From Paguma larvata (taxonomy: Eukaryota > Chordata > Mammalia > Carnivora > Viverridae): a stretch of 64,000 bases of DNA. Positions 46,931-57,854 of this stretch are shown piece by piece. The notes below the pieces were generated by a model. It made no database searches. It saw only the letters and a list, made by a program, of their open reading frames with translations, and had not been told where the DNA came from. The stretch spans positions 67,803,788 to 67,867,787 of the forward strand of contig CM057836.1 in NCBI GenBank assembly GCA_030068075.1, in the 5' to 3' direction. Each line of letters opens with the position of its first letter. Positions within the stretch are counted from its first letter, which is position 1. The position numbers and the translations under genes were made by a program.

Positions 46931-48155
46931 TTTTTTAATATTTTAATTTACATACAAGTTACTTGACATATAGTATATAATAATGATTTCAGGAATAGAA
47001 TTTAGTGATTCATCACTTGTATATTAAATCCAGCGCTCATCCCAATAAGCATCCTTCTTAATGCCCCTTGCTCATTTAGCCCATCCCCCCACCCAACACC
47101 CCTCCAGCAATCCTCAGTTTGTTCTCTGCATTTAAGAGTCTCTTATGGTTTGTCTCCCTCTCTGCTTTTGTATTATTTTTGTTTTTCTTCCCTTACATTC
47201 ATCTGTTTTGTATCTTAAAATCCACATATGAGTAAAGTCCTATAATATTTGTCTTTCTCTGATTAACTTATTTTGTTTAGCATAATATGCTCTAGTTCCA
47301 TCCACATTGTTGCAAATGGCAAGATTTCATTCATTTTGACCACCGAGTAATATTCCATTGTATACCACAACTTCTTTATCCATTCATCAATTGATGGACA
47401 TTTGGGCTATTTTGGCTATCGCTGGTAGTGCTTCCATAACTGTTGGGTTGCATGTGCCCCTTTGAAACAGCATTCCTTTATCCTTTGTATAAATAGCTAG
47501 TAGTCCAGTTGCTGGGTCATAGAGTAGTTCCATTTCCAATTTTTTGAGGAACCTCCATATTGTTTTCCAGATCGGCTGCACCAGTTTGCATTCCCACCAG
47601 CAGTGCAAAAGGGTTTCTCTTTCTCTGCATCCTGGCCAACATCAGCTGTTTCCTGAGTTGTCCATTTTAGCCATTCTTACAGGTGTGAGGTGGTATCTCA
47701 TTATGGCTTTGATTTGTATTTCCCTGATGATGAGTAATGTTCAACCTTTTTCGTGTGTCTGTTAGCCACCTGGATGTCTTCTTTGGAAGTGTCTATTCAT
47801 GTCTTTTGCCCATTTCTTCACTGGATTATTTGTTTTTGGGTGTTGAGTTTGGTAAGTTCTTTATAGATTTTGGATACTGACCCTTTATCTGATATGTCAT
47901 TTGCAAATATATTCTCCCATTCTGTCAGTTGCCTTTTAGTTTTGCTGATTGTTTCCTTTGCTGTGCAGGAGCTTTTTATCTTGATGAAAGACCTAAACAT
48001 AGTGCAGGAAGCCATCAAAATCCTAGAGGAGAAAACAGGCAACGACCTCTTTTACTTCAGTCACAGCAACTTCTTACTCGACATGTCTTTGAAGATGAGG
48101 GAAACAAAAGGAAAAGGGAACTATTGGGACCTCATCAAGATGAATGCTCTTTTAT
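46931..48155 (-). mobile_element. L1 fragment with inverted 5' segment (twin priming)
   Basis: From 46931 to about 47985 the plus strand is the complement of an L1 3' end: poly-T, 3' UTR, and the ORF2 C-terminal part. That part contains [20 protein letters not shown] near 47545-47600 and SSCTAKETISKTKRQLTEWE near 47890-47960 on the minus strand. At 47984-47987 the strand switches: 47984-48155 reads plus-strand ORF2 (MKDLNIVQEAIKILEEKTGN, then NYWDLIKMN). This is the segment that lies directly upstream in an intact ORF2. The element is 5'-truncated, so non-functional. Confidence 0.92.
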
Positions 48156-48287
48156 TTGCTATTACATATGTAATGCTTTTTTATTACATACAATATTTAT
48201 TTTCAAAATAAAGGATTTGACATTTCAGACATCACTTTTAAAGTTACTCAACTAGAATAACTAATGTTGGAAGAAAGAAAGTCTTGG

Positions 48288-48513
48288 GGCGACTGGGTGG
48301 CTCCATCGGTTAAGCTTCCGACTTCGGCTCAGGTCATGATCTCACCATTCGGGAGTTCAAGCCCCATGTCAGGCTCTGTGCTGACAGCAAGGAGCCTGGA
48401 GCCTGCTTCAGATTCTGTGTCTCCCTCTCTCTATGCCCCGCCCCTGCTTGCACTCTTTCTCTCTCTCTCTCTCAAAAATAAAAAAAAAAACAATAATAAT
48501 AAAAATTAAAAAA
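48288..48513 (+). mobile_element. Feliform CAN SINE
   Basis: The head ggcgactgggtggctccatc is followed by cggctcaggtcatgatctca, a CT-rich tract and a long A-rich tail. An exact 14-bp TSD, aaagaaagtcttgg, is at 48274-48287 and 48514-48527. It retains CpGs (cttccgacttcggctc). Confidence 0.95.
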
Positions 48514-48562
48514 AAAGAAAGTCTTGGTAGCCCTTGAATGCTTCTTGTTTTTCAGGATTCAT

Positions 48563-48626
48563 TTATAATTTATATATATATTATTATATATAATATATAT
48601 TATATATATTTTACATATATAATATA
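48563..48626. repeat. TA-rich palindromic microsatellite
   Basis: Alternating tatata blocks with att interruptions; strongly self-complementary. Confidence 0.9.
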
Positions 48627-49660
48627 ACTGTTATATTATTAACAGTTGTTTAATTGTTCCAATGAAGTCCCCAGGAACAACAGGGCTATCTAGACAATAT
48701 TTGCCTCTTTAAAACATAAAAATCCAGAAAAAGTATGAGTAGGAGTACCAGTTCTCTTAAATCTTTAAGCATTTTTTTAAAAAAATCAAAAAGAAATGGA
48801 TACAGAAACAACACTGAAGGATCAGAAGCTTAGTATTAACTCAAGAAAGGTACCCTGGCTCCATATTTTATTACTAATTTCTTTTATTATTACTATTTAA
48901 CTTTAAATATATACTCACAACTTTCTAGCAAGCAATAACTGCATGGTGTATTATTGGCATTTTCTACATTACCCTTGCATTATGGTTACCTGTTAAATCA
49001 TATTTCCTGACATACACTGCTTTAGAACTAAAATTCCTGCTCTCACATGAATTCTACCTTTTTCATGTTGATTTCCTAGTACTTCTTTCTGCCCACATTC
49101 TAGTCACTTCTACCCATACCTATAGTCACTCACTCTCCAAGTCATTAAAGCTTGGTGCTGTGTGAGACTGAAATGCTTAAACTAGAAGCCAGCGATATCG
49201 AGTTCTCTTTCTTCACTCATAACTTCTAGATTTGAGGTGAGTTTTGGACCTTTTGTGGGCATCAGCACCCTAAGATAACTTTCAGATGTGGTTGTGAAAA
49301 AAAAGCAGTACAATAAGGCTGCTACATTCCTGAAATGAGTTAGTCATTTCATGGGTATCAGCTCTTTATTACTATTTTTTTAAGAGAAATAAAGCTGTGG
49401 GATATTGAAGGAGCATGATTAAAGTAGACAAGGAATGGCGTTCCCAGATCCACACCCCTGTGGTGGGAATGATCAGTGGCACACTAATCCAATCTATACC
49501 ACCTCTTTGCCTATACTTTCGTATTTGCTTTACCAAAAAGAGAGGGGAAAATCATCTCTATTTCTTATATACAAAGTCTCAAATGCAAGATATATATATA
49601 TAGAGAGAGAGAAAGAGAATAGAGAGACATTTTTCAGTCCCCTTTTAGCTCTGGCTATAT
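48627..49660. other. Unique stretch
   Basis: No named repeat or gene. A small (TA)n(GA)n run lies at 49590-49620. Confidence 0.4.
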
Positions 49661-49665
49661 CTTTT

Positions 49666-49724
<59 letters not shown>

Positions 49725-49763
49725 CTCTTTCCTTCTTTCTTTGTTTCTTTCTTTCTTTCTTCT
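49661..49763. repeat. (CTTT)n microsatellite grown from a SINE tail
   Basis: About 100 bp of cttt units with a few ctct, ccttc and tttg interruptions. It continues directly into the T-rich end of the minus-strand SINE, so on that strand it is an (AAAG)n tail. A 156-codon frame (49435-49905) reads through it and is not a gene. Confidence 0.95.
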
Positions 49764-49917
49764 TGAAAGAGAGGGAGTGAGAGTGGGAGAGAGAAGCAGA
49801 GGGGAAGAGAATGAGAGAATCCTAAGTAGGCACCAATGTGGTGTTCAATCCCACCATCGTAGGATCGTGATCCAAGACAAAATTAAGAACTGGATGCTCA
49901 ACTGACCCAGGCACCCC
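49764..49917 (-). mobile_element. Feliform CAN SINE
   Basis: In minus orientation: gagagggagtgagagtggga, then a diverged mid-section, and head complement gacccaggcacccc. Its tail is the (CTTT)n tract. No clean TSD is visible. Confidence 0.85.
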
Positions 49918-49943
49918 TACCTGTTCTTGATCTAAGCATTTCT

Positions 49944-50141
49944 TTTTGTTTTAACGTTTTATTCATTTATTTATTTATTTTGATAGAGAGCATGTAAGCG
50001 GGGAGGGGCAGAGAGAGAGAGGCAGAGGATCTGAAGGCGGGTCCACATTCAGCAAGCCCCACACAGGGCTTAAGCTCACAAAATGTAATCATGACCTGAA
50101 CTGAAGTCGGCTGCTCAACCAACTGAGCTACCTAGGTGCTC
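49944..50141 (-). mobile_element. Feliform CAN SINE
   Basis: An exact 18-bp TSD, cttgatctaagcatttct, is at 49926-49943 and 50142-50159. The T-rich end, gagagagagaggcagagga tract and head complement gagctacctaggtgctc are clear. Confidence 0.96.
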
Positions 50142-50159
50142 CTTGATCTAAGCATTTCT

Positions 50160-50772
50160 ACCCCTGTCATTGCAGAACTAAGGAAACACAAATACAATAC
50201 TGGTTTGGGAATGTTTCCCCCACATTTGACCAATGTGTAATGGGAAAGGCAAACCTCGATGGTCCTTTTGCCTTTTTTTAAACTGTTTTTAAATCTTCTC
50301 CATAGTTCCTTATGGAAAAAAAAAACTCAGTGCCTGATCTAGTGAAAAAGAAAAAAAGATCTGAGAAAACAAAAAAAAATAAGACATGGCAACAGGTCAT
50401 AAAAACAGAAATTAGTAGGATTGCGATACACTAGAATTAGAGAAGGTGATAGGTGAGTACCTCCTTGATCCATTTCACATTTTGTTTTGTGGTTTAAATT
50501 CTTTGAGAATGAAAATTAAAAAATGCATAATTTATAGTTAATATCTCAACAATTAGTGCAAGACAGGGGGAAGGAAAAAGATTCTTTTCTGCAAATGTGA
50601 AACAATGAGAGAGTAGATTTAAAAGAGATAGATTGTGTTTAAGTATTTTTAGTTTAATTCTGGCAATGAAATTAGAAAATAAAGTTATTAATAGAAGAGA
50701 GAGCTGTGAAGGCTGAGAGAATATAATAGAACAGAAGAAGAAGGGAGCCAGAACTATAGACACAGAGGGTTT
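50160..50772. other. Non-repeat AT-rich stretch
   Basis: No gene or repeat recognised. An 89-codon minus frame (50494-50763) is low-complexity and has no domain. Confidence 0.4.
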
Positions 50773-50785
50773 AAAATGAGAGATT

Positions 50786-50928
50786 GAAGGGTGGCCTGGG
50801 TGGCTTAGTCAGTTAAGTGGCCAACTTTTGGTCTCAACTCAGGTCTTGATCTCAGGGTTGTGAGTTTAAGCCCTGCGTTGAGCTCCATGCCCAATGTGGA
50901 GACTACTTAGAAAATAAATTAATAAGAT
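50786..50928 (+). mobile_element. Short CAN SINE
   Basis: A diverged tRNA-like head (gtggcctgggtggcttag), tcttgatctcagggttgtg, and a short linker ending in an A-rich tail; no long CT tract. An exact 13-bp TSD, aaaatgagagatt, is at 50773-50785 and 50929-50941. Confidence 0.92.
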
Positions 50929-51023
50929 AAAATGAGAGATTAGGATGGATGACAAATATGATTTTAACCTCAACCAAATTAAATATATCGTAGGAAAATA
51001 GATTTTAGTAAAAACTGATAATA

Positions 51024-51239
51024 GGGGTACTTGGGTGGTTGAGCGTCTGACTTCAGTTCAGGTCATGATCTCACAGTCTGTGAGTTCGAGCCCCGCGTTG
51101 GGCTCTGTGCTGACGGCTCGGATCCTGAAGCCTGCTTTGGATTCTGTGTCTCCCTCTCTCTCTCTGACCCTCCCTGACTCATGCTTTGTCTCTCCTGCTC
51201 TCAAAAATAAATTAAAAAACATAAAAAAAGATAGCTTTA
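51024..51239 (+). mobile_element. Feliform CAN SINE
   Basis: The order is ggggtacttgggtggttgag, ttcaggtcatgatctcacag, a CT-rich tract and an A-rich tail. An exact 14-bp TSD, aaaaactgataata, is at 51010-51023 and 51240-51253. The text gagttcgagccccgcgttgg keeps CpGs. The head lacks part of the usual tggctcagtcggtt segment. Confidence 0.94.
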
Positions 51240-51253
51240 AAAAACTGATAATA

Positions 51254-51551
51254 AACTTGAAAAAATCTTTATGGTAAGTGCTCTTTAGAAAGTTTTAAAA
51301 GGTCTTCTACAATGTAAGACACAGGGCTAGATTGTCTTATAGGTATGTTGATTTATTTATTTATTCAACAATTACTAATTAAATCATACAGAGCTCTAAA
51401 GAACTTTCAAGGAAAAGTAATTCTCATGCATTAGAAATTATATAAGTTGTTCCAGAGAAACTCCTCTTTTCTGTTAAAAATATTTGCCTCCTCCAAGTTG
51501 CACTGACCACAACTTATGTGCTTCTCAGCACGTGGGATGGACTCAATCCCA
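51254..51551. other. Non-repeat stretch
   Basis: No gene or repeat recognised; contains a short (TTTA)n run near 51352-51363. Confidence 0.4.
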
Positions 51552-51610
51552 AGTTTCACTCTTAGTAGACTCAGGTATGGTAGTTTCACTTTAGTAGACT
51601 CAGGTGTGGT
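51552..51610 (+). repeat. Tandem duplication of about 30 bp
   Basis: Units 51552-51581 and 51582-51610 share agtttcact, tagtagactcaggt and ggt, with one base missing and two substitutions in the second unit. Confidence 0.85.
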
Positions 51611-51611
51611 G

Positions 51612-51990
51612 GGTTATTTGAAAAAAAAAAAAAAAAAGTTTGCTATTATTTTGTCCAGCCCAATTTGCACTCCCCTTTTGCAATATGACGGTCCTATTCC
51701 TTGAGTTTAGCCTGCCATGTCACTGTCTCTGGCTGACAGAATATGACAGAAGTGATGTTACCTGAATTCCTTGCCTAAAGTCTAAGAACCCTTGAAACTA
51801 CTGCTCTCACTTTCTTACTCCTGCCACCATGGGAACAATCCTGTGTTAGTCTACTGGACACAACTGGCCCAGTGTCAGAAAGTCTTATCAACCACCAGAC
51901 CTGTGAACAAGACCAATTTAGATTATGAAGCTGTAGGAACTGAACCATAAGGTCACTGCAGTCACACAAGTAAGCCCAACCAATACAACA
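51612..51990 (+). mobile_element. MLT1-like MaLR LTR fragment
   Basis: After a poly-A run (51620-51637) the text tttgctattattttgtccag, ctggctgacagaatatgaca, gaagtgatgttacctgaatt and gtgttagtctactggacaca has the internal organisation of MLT1 LTRs. The 5' and 3' ends are not preserved. Confidence 0.55.
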
Positions 51991-52429
51991 CAGGACATAG
52001 ACAAGTCATATTACCTGAGGTCTTGCTAAACTGCTCATCTGTGGAATCATGAGCAAATGAATTGTTTTAAGAGTGAAATTTTGAGTGGCTTATTACACAG
52101 TGAGAGACAGTTGAGAGAGAAATTAGATCCAAATTAAGGTACTGTCTTAATAAACATCTAAACTTGAGGCATTGGGTTTGGGATGAAGTAGCAGGCAGAT
52201 ACAGGAAGAGCAGCAAAGAGGCTGCCCTAGGAGATGTGACAAAGTACAGTAATGTACAGCAATGCAGTTGTAGCAATTATCCCTACTGCTGCTTAGAGTA
52301 ACTTGGAGGACCAGATATCTACATGACTATTGATACTTCATAAATGCTCAGATACATCCTTCCTTTGCTAGTGACTAGTAGCTCATTTGTTGAAGGACAA
52401 AATGTATGAATAGTATAGAAAGAATGGAA
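51991..52429. other. Non-repeat stretch
   Basis: No gene or repeat recognised. Confidence 0.4.
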
Positions 52430-52720
52430 AGGAGAGGTGAGCAATTCACATGAAGATGGCATTTGAATTAGACTTGGATTCCAGGGATTTTTTTTTTCTT
52501 TTTTTTTTTTTTTCCTCTAGTAGATGAGAGCATTCCTGAGAGGATGTAGTGGAATGAGCATGAACAAAGCCATGAAACCCTAAGCATGTTAGGAATTAGG
52601 TATGTAGAGGAGGAGAGTGGTGGGAAATGAGATTAGAAAAACAGTTTATCATTTGGGATGATCCTTGAACATCATGGTAGGTAATTTGAGTATTGTTTTG
52701 TAATTCGTAGAAAGATGTGT
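52430..52720 (+). mobile_element. L2 LINE fossil
   Basis: The text gatgagagcattcctgagag, gatgtagtggaatgagcatg, aacaaagccatgaaacccta and ggaggagagtggtgggaaat follows internal L2 sequence. A poly-T run (52488-52514) interrupts it. Confidence 0.5.
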
Positions 52721-52756
52721 GTATGATATATATACTTGCTTTGTATATGTATACAA

Positions 52757-52759
<3 letters not shown>

Positions 52760-52798
<39 letters not shown>

Positions 52799-52812
52799 AT
52801 GTATATCATATA
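52760..52812. repeat. (TA)n microsatellite
   Basis: About 36 bp of pure TA followed by tgatatgtatatcatatata. Prone to cruciform formation and length variation. Confidence 0.97.
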
Positions 52813-53384
52813 TATACTTTGCATACTATTTTTTGTAATATTGCATTGGAATGGTTTTTGGCATTTATATATTTGGCACTGCTCTTGTGTTATTACCTGA
52901 ATTCAGCAATTATTTATTTAGCAAATGCATGTACCCTAGACAATAATAAGCATTCTGAGAGATTTCTTTTAGTTTTAATCCAAAGATGTGTTTCTAACTT
53001 GGGAGAAGAACTTGTAGTTGCATTAAGAAGGCACAGATTAAACAGATAAATAATTTTATTCATTTCAATATCATATCATATTTTAAATCATTTTGCGTTT
53101 ATCTTTAGTCGATGCTCATAAAAGTAATTGTTTAGTAAGTAGGAGAGGTATAATTAATACACATTGTTAACAAATAATATAAAGCCACACGATAGTTAAG
53201 GATTTGACCGAGTCAGATAGCACAGGGTAGATTCAGATATAACACCAATCCCTGGTTTCCTCTTCTGGTGTTCTTTAGGACGTAATAACAAATAATTGGT
53301 GAGGAATACCTATCAGTGTCTGTACTACTTTAGAGATGCATTACTATTATCTCCACGCATCCTCTAGTTATGTGTTTATGTCTA
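52813..53384. other. AT-rich non-repeat stretch
   Basis: No gene or repeat recognised. A 76-codon frame at 52819 has no domain. Confidence 0.4.
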
Positions 53385-53490
53385 CATTGTCTATTTTAGA
53401 TTGTAAACTCCTAGAGGGTAGAGAATATGTTTTGGAAATACTTTTCTTAGGGAATTAAAAAGTTGAATAAATTACTTTTAATAGTTACTT
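53385..53490 (+). mobile_element. L2 LINE 3'-end fossil
   Basis: The signature tagattgtaaactcctagag, ggtagagaatatgttttgga, and later ttgaataaattactttt match the L2 3' end order. Confidence 0.6.
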
Positions 53491-53590
53491 TCCAGAAGGC
53501 AATATATTTTCAAAATTGCAAGAAACTGTTTTCTTCTAGTTAAAACAAAAAGTTGGCATCCCATTACACCATTTCCGCTTATATGTCACA

Positions 53591-53790
53591 AAGAAATAAA
53601 GGAAGGAGAAAGGAAGGAAGCAAGGAGAGATGGATGGAATGAAGAGAGGGAGGGCAGGAGGGAGAGAGGAAAATGAGAGGAAAAGACCCTAAGAGGGAGA
53701 GAAGAAAGAGGAAGGGTGGAAGGAAGGAAGGAAGGAAGGAAGGAGGAAGGAAGGGAAGGGGAGAGAAAGAGGGAGGGAGAGAGGAAGGGT
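53591..53790. repeat. Purine-rich (GGAA)n/(GAGG)n tract
   Basis: About 200 bp almost entirely of A and G on the plus strand, with a pure ggaa block near 53718-53745. Minus frames of 72-100 codons are P/S/L-rich translations of this tract and not genes. Confidence 0.95.
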
Positions 53791-54168
53791 TCAACAAAAA
53801 TTAAAATACTACATGAACTAGGCCTTCGGTATTTTAGTATCAAATGATCTTTGCATTTCATTAACAAGTGGTTCCATCGATTAAACATAATTATAGCTAA
53901 GCAGATAAAGCATTTGATTCAGCTATATGAATCTAAGGGTTATGCTAATGTTTTTCCCATTCCAAGTGAAATACCCAGTTTCTAAATCAGTTTTTCTTTT
54001 TCAAATTATACAAACAAATATTATTTAAAGTGCTTTGACTATTCCTACTAACTTTGTTCCACATTAAGAGGCATGATGTTATTTTTCCAAAACCAAAATG
54101 TAATTAAATTTCCCAAATTACTTTTAGAAGAAAAGTTTTTAGAAGAAAACTTTTTAGTTTTGTCTAAC
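53791..54168. other. AT-rich non-repeat stretch
   Basis: No gene or named repeat recognised. Confidence 0.4.
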
Positions 54169-54186
54169 CAGAAATGTAATTTTTTA

Positions 54187-54430
54187 TGTTCTTTAATTTT
54201 TTATTGTTTTTTTTTCTTTAACATTTATTCATTTTTGAGAGACAGAGAAAGACAGAGCATGAGCAAGGGAGGGACAGAAAGAGGGGGAGACACAGAATCT
54301 GAAGCAGGCTCCAGGCTCTAAGCTGTCAGCACAGAGCCCAATGCAGGGCTCAAACCCACAAATCTGAGATCATGAGCTGAGCAGAAATCAAGAGTTGGGT
54401 TTTCAGCCAACTGTGTCACCCAGGCGACCT
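54187..54430 (-). mobile_element. Feliform CAN SINE
   Basis: In minus orientation: a T-rich end with tttaacatttattcattttt, a gagacagagaaagacagagc tract, and ctgagatcatgagctgagca. An 18-bp TSD with two mismatches starts cagaaatgt at 54169-54186 and 54431-54448. Confidence 0.94.
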
Positions 54431-54448
54431 CAGAAATGTGACTTTTTA

Positions 54449-54722
54449 AAACCTCCCTATCTTCCACTGATGGAAGAGAAAACCATGTAGCAAAATAAGT
54501 AAATAAATAAAAAGCAAGTAAATAAATTAGAAATCTACATGACAAATGAATTAAATGAAGTTATTTTCAAAATAATTATTCAAAGAACAGTACTTAATAA
54601 AATGAAAAACAATTGTCTGCAGCTTAAAAGAAAAAGATAATTAGTTATTTGTGACACCAGATTAATTTTTAAATTATTTTCTTAGATCACAATCTAAGTC
54701 TGAGTACTAAGAAATATAGAAA
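54449..54722. other. AT-rich non-repeat stretch
   Basis: No gene or named repeat recognised. Confidence 0.4.
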
Positions 54723-54879
54723 CAATATCTGCAAAATGAGTTTTTGATAAGGATAATATGCCACTCTGGTAATAACAGTCACAATTTATCGAGAATTTTG
54801 CAATATCTGCAAAACATGAGTTATTGATAAGGAAAATACGCTATTCTGGTAATAACAGCTACAATTTATCAAGAATTTA
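54723..54879 (+). repeat. 78-bp tandem duplication
   Basis: Unit 1 (54723-54800) and unit 2 (54801-54879) both begin caatatctgcaaaa and share tgataagga, ctggtaataacag and acaatttatc. Roughly 85 percent of positions agree by eye, so it is an old duplication. Confidence 0.88.
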
Positions 54880-55070
54880 GTATATCTTAGAAATTGTGCT
54901 ATTTACATATAGATTATTAGCTTATGGTAGCAATAATACACTGATCTGTAGAGTCCATGTGACTTGTGGAAACAATCAGATATGTAATTATTACATTTAC
55001 ATAAAGCACTTTCATATTCTCAACCTCCTTGATTATTTCAATGATACTCCGTGGCAGCCAGAACAAATAG
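54845..55070 (-). mobile_element. MIR SINE fossil
   Basis: Complementary MIR text: aataacagctacaatttatc, aagaatttagtatatcttag, aaattgtgctatttacatat and later aagcactttcatattctcaa. The left edge overlaps the 78-bp duplication. Confidence 0.5.
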
Positions 55071-56677
55071 TATTTACTTTAATTTACATAGTTGATCACA
55101 GATAGGAAATGATGATATAATATTCAAATTCAAGCAATGTTTCTTAACTTGTGTAATATACCAAATGTTTTCGTAATTGTTTGTACAAGCACTACTGCAT
55201 CTTGAAATTAGCTGTCAGTTCAATTCAAAGACTTTTGTAACCTCCTCAATGCGTCCTGACTCTAAAACTTACACAGCCTGTTCTTAAACTTAAAACTTCT
55301 GATTAGAGATTGATAAATAAACCCCTGCGATCATGATATTGTTGACGATGAGCATAACTGGATTTTTGCACCAGCGTGGAATAGATTAGAACCTCAATTT
55401 CTCTGAGCGTGTCCACCTTAAGTACCATGTGATAATAATGAGGATATTGTGAAAATACTCATCTGAATTTTTTTCATACCCTATGTTGATGCACATGATT
55501 GTCAATGTGTTAGTTCTTTGCCTCCAGAGAATCTAGTCAATCCTATTGCAAATTCTTTTTTCCTTAGCCTTTCATTGGACAAATGAGTCAATGGACTCTC
55601 CAAAGTGAGCAGCTTTCCTTCTTGAGTACTCACTGACTACATGATTACTAATTTACTCATTATTACATTGGTGTACTAAATGATACTTTGTTGGCTTGAA
55701 ATAGTTAATGATTCTGCTAATTGCCTAATTTACTCCTGGGGAACCCGCTTTACTAGGAGGAGCTGGCTGAATACAAAATACCATGTGCCAGATGCTTTAA
55801 GTTTCTTCACTGAAAGCACCCAGGGAACTGCAGAAGGATTTCCCCCTTGTCCTCACTTACCCTTAGGGAATTATAGGGCGACAGCAATACTCAGAGCCAC
55901 TGGAATTAATTCCACACAATACTGTTATTATTTCTTTATCTGTTTTTTTTTGTGGAGATAAAGTAGATATAGAATGATAAATACAATTACAAACAGAAAG
56001 TAAAAAGCAGAGCCCATTTTGTTTGAAATTAACTGATGAAAATATTTTGAAAATTAATTACATGGATCTTTGACTTATTAAAGAAAATACAATAAGCAAC
56101 TTGTAGTCTTTATTAGTGACTTCAGGTTCATCGTTCTAGCATAAGACAATAATTGATGTACAAAATTATATTGATGATGAGGCTAGCATGTAGGACTATT
56201 TCTTCAAATGTCTAGAGAGTGCAAATAATTCGATAATTTTCTTGATTCTGCCTACTCTCATCCCTCCAACATACCTTTTGGTCAATTATAATATGTTTAT
56301 GCTATATTATTTTAAAGAAAATGTGGTTAGGTGAGAAAAATCAAAACCAAGCTTATAAAATAAACTTGTACTACTTTTTTGTTATGCGAGAAATGTGGAG
56401 AAAACAAACATTTTTGAAATGTCAAGTTAGAAATTCTAACCCAAATGTTGGATATATGGTGACTAAAGTAGCTAATAGAGCATTGAACTTTATTTCTAGA
56501 ACTGTAGGGTACCTATAAAACCAAGAGTCCTTTTCACATTTTTGGGGCAACAATGTCAAATTCTAGATACCATAGAAGATATTGGGCAGAAAGGTGAATG
56601 AGAGTGAAATCAAACCATATGAACAAAAATGAAGTAATGAGATAAAAAAAGAAAAAATAAATACAAACAAACAATTA
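55071..56677. other. Unique stretch
   Basis: About 1.6 kb. A 93-codon frame (55680-55961) lies in a slightly GC-richer part but has no recognisable domain or splice pattern I can defend. No named repeats. Confidence 0.4.
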
Positions 56678-56706
56678 AGTCAGTCAGTCAGTCAGTAAGT
56701 AAGTAA
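56678..56706. repeat. (AGTC)n/(AAGT)n microsatellite
   Basis: Four to five agtc units run into three aagt units. Confidence 0.9.
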
Positions 56707-57499
56707 TTTGAGGAATATGTTCCTTTACAAAGTAGAAGAAAGAAAGATCAAACATTTATGGGTACGGTAGGAAGAAAATCTGAAAAAAATGGATTGAAGA
56801 AACTCAGGAGAATGGACAGAAGCAAGGGAGAAACAGTTTAGAGTCAAGGGCAGCAGGGACCACAAAGGATGGCAAGTGAAACAAGGCCTTTGGTTTGGTA
56901 ATTGATAAACTTAGAGTGAGCATTTAGCCAAATGTCAGATATAGAAGAATAACAGATGTAGGGAATAACCAGGTAATACTTGGTAATGAGAAACTAAATT
57001 AGGAAATACATAACTTTTTCCAAGTATTCAACTACAGCTTGAAATGTTCACCTGATCTTTTAAATCATTATTATTTTTCCAAATAAGCAAGAGACACATG
57101 TCACAGCGTTTTGATTTAAAAGGTAAAAATGATGCAGCGCAGCATAAAAGTACTTTCTTCCTTTTATTATTCCGCCATGAATGTGAGCACTTTTCAAAAC
57201 AATAGGCTCTTTGAAATCTGAGAAACACCAAGTGGGTGTGCACATAGCATGTATTTGGAAACATCTGTTACTGTGCTTGCAAAGGTAATTCTACTGAAAA
57301 GGCCAAATTTTTCAAGAGCAACAATAATGCACATCACCCTATCTCAATGAATAGTCAAATGCATCTCCCTCTATCAGTTAATGAATAAATGTTACATTGG
57401 ATACCTGCTGCCGCCCACATGTGCTGAGCAATAATGGACTAGTGAGAACAAACTTTTCATTGTCGTGGTTGAACTCAGTGGACACAGGAAAACTTAATC
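56707..57499. other. Non-repeat stretch
   Basis: No gene or named repeat. Overlapping 78- and 61-codon minus frames at 57028-57264 have no domain features. Confidence 0.4.
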
Positions 57500-57640
57500 A
57501 TAGACTCCAAAACTGATACAATGTTTGAAAGTATTTAATCCAGTCTCTTCATTGCGCAGATACGGAAATATAGGTTTCACAATGTTATGTGAAGTGTCTG
57601 AGGCCACTAAGGGGTTTGTAGCAGAGCTAAGAGTATAACA
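57500..57640 (-). mobile_element. MIR-type SINE fossil
   Basis: Complementary features: taatccagtctcttcattgc, gcagatacggaaatataggt, gtctgaggccactaaggggt and gcagagctaagag. Diverged. Confidence 0.5.
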
Positions 57641-57854
57641 TACATTTTTAAGTTCCACGATCATCTGGAAACTGCTCATTTTAGCTGTCTTTTCTTTTTT
57701 GGTTTCTATAGTCAAGTCAATGCTTAGGAATCACAAGATTATAAGGAATTTGACATGAGCATAAGGGTGAGAAGTGGTGGGAGCTATAAAGCAGTCAGAG
57801 CATAGGGGGAATGTCACAATTACGAACCAGGATTAGAAATGTAATTCATAGATG

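Noticed and set aside
47870..48255. Overlapping 113- and 108-codon plus frames as genes.
   Set aside because: They span the junction of the twin-primed L1, joining antisense and sense ORF2 segments by chance.
49435..49905. A 156-codon open frame as a membrane-protein gene.
   Set aside because: Its hydrophobic core is a translation of the (CTTT)n microsatellite and its end reads through a SINE.
53579..53888. Minus frames of 72 and 100 codons, rich in P, S and L, as secreted proteins.
   Set aside because: They are translations of the GGAA/GAGG purine tract.
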